33,280 nucleotides of DNA from NCBI GenBank assembly GCA_017545365.1, contig JAFWOP010000045.1, forward strand, positions 1-33,280. Reading direction: 5' to 3'. Under the pieces are notes generated by a model. That model ran no database searches, was not told where the DNA came from, and saw nothing but the letters and a program-made list of their open reading frames with translations. The DNA is from Bacteroidales bacterium (GTDB lineage: Bacteria; Bacteroidota; Bacteroidia; Bacteroidales; P3). Both the position numbers and the translations under genes were made by a program. Positions 32,950-33,280 of the stretch are shown here, one piece after another (position 1 is the stretch's first letter; each line of letters begins with the position of its first letter).

Positions 32950-33139
32950 AAAAGGAATATAAACTTATTTGAAATAAGTTGAATTGTATATATAATATAC
33001 TTATAATCAATGGTTTAGACGGGGGGGTACTCCGCCGAGTTTAGATGTTGCTTTATTTATAAAATCACTATTTCAGCCGACCAACCGTTTCGACGCTTTG
33101 GTCGGATGTGATATATTATTGCCAAATGGAAAGATTATC
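32950..33139. other. 190-bp non-coding stretch before the right IS end
   Basis: No gene. It holds AACTTAT-TTGAA-ATAAGTT as a small inverted repeat, a run of seven G near 33021, and CCGACCAA / TTGGTCGG as an 8-bp stem (33077-33084 and 33098-33105) with a 13-nt loop and no T tract. Confidence 0.6.
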
Positions 33140-33280
33140 CGGTTCATCTTCATAACCCTGTGTATACAATACGGAAAAGATTATTATTTTTGCAAGACAA
33201 AAGATAAAATATGGAAGCCACGAAAGAATTGTTGAAAATGCTGTTACCCGAAGACTTACGTGACAGCTTTGAGATTGTGG
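33140..33280 (+). mobile_element. Right contig end: 5' end of an ISAon1-like insertion sequence
   Basis: Exact reverse complement of 1-141. Probable terminus GGTTCATCTTCATAACC starts at 33141; a TATTTTTG promoter box lies at 33185-33192 and the transposase start at 33211. The base beyond 33140 differs from the left flank. Confidence 0.7.
33211..33280 (+). CDS. Transposase N-terminal ORF, partial (cut by contig end)
   Basis: Same 23 codons as the left end (MEATKELLKMLLPEDL...), here on the plus strand and truncated by the contig end. The start lies 18 bp after the TATTTTTG box. The peptide fits the short N-terminal ORF of ISAon1-like elements. The call depends on this short stretch. Confidence 0.6.
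   Translation, partial: MEATKELLKMLLPEDLRDSFEIV

Noticed and set aside
33077..33105. CCGACCAA/TTGGTCGG stem as a terminator
   Set aside because: It has a 13-nt loop and no T tract on either strand.

Overview
The window looks like a chromosomal contig from an uncultivated member of the Bacteroidales, most likely gut or rumen associated. Evidence: TAnnTTTG-type -7 promoter boxes upstream of several genes, a PorP/SprF-like protein paired with an OmpA-like protein, a GH92 mannosidase lipoprotein, a small protein paired with a Fibrobacter-paralogous-type lipoprotein, an ISAon1-like insertion sequence, and housekeeping genes of Bacteroidetes type. I cannot name a genus. The first and last 141 bases are exact reverse complements. 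Both are the 5' end of the same insertion sequence, so the contig very probably stops at two inverted copies of one repeat.

Layout. 1-141: IS end. 201-8216, minus strand: serS with its terminator, a CoA-transferase under a cobalamin riboswitch, mnmE, a four-helix membrane protein and uvrA. 8217-13980, minus strand: a cell-envelope block with an M48 metalloprotease fused to an outer-membrane barrel, a secreted partner overlapping it, and a small outer-membrane protein, framed by a 67-bp dispersed repeat. 13981-16000: class II aldolase, a decayed four-helix-bundle gene and a cluster of REP-like palindromes. 15965-18066, plus strand: promoter, long leader with a run of nine C, a 56-residue small protein, a surface lipoprotein and a strong terminator. 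18110-19962, minus strand: ispE and phoH. 20017-28681, plus strand: ROK sugar kinase, GH92 mannosidase, a tiny lipoprotein, tsaD, PorP/SprF-like protein, OmpA/PD40 protein and a FAH-family enzyme. 28682-33139: an accessory island with a DUF6266-like protein, a palindrome-rich 0.5-kb non-coding stretch, an AbiEi/AbiEii toxin-antitoxin pair with a palindromic operator, and a four-helix-bundle gene whose promoter is duplicated behind it. 33140-33280: IS end.

How the parts may work together. The ROK kinase and GH92 enzyme suggest release of mannose from glycans and phosphorylation of a hexose. The PorP-like and OmpA-like proteins form an envelope pair of the kind linked to type IX secretion. The M48-barrel protein and its secreted partner may serve outer-membrane protein quality control. 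The riboswitch ties a fermentative CoA-transferase to vitamin B12 status. Short arrays with a 9-bp period, mostly starting CTATAG or CTAG, sit in several intergenic gaps and are the most repeated unexplained pattern here.
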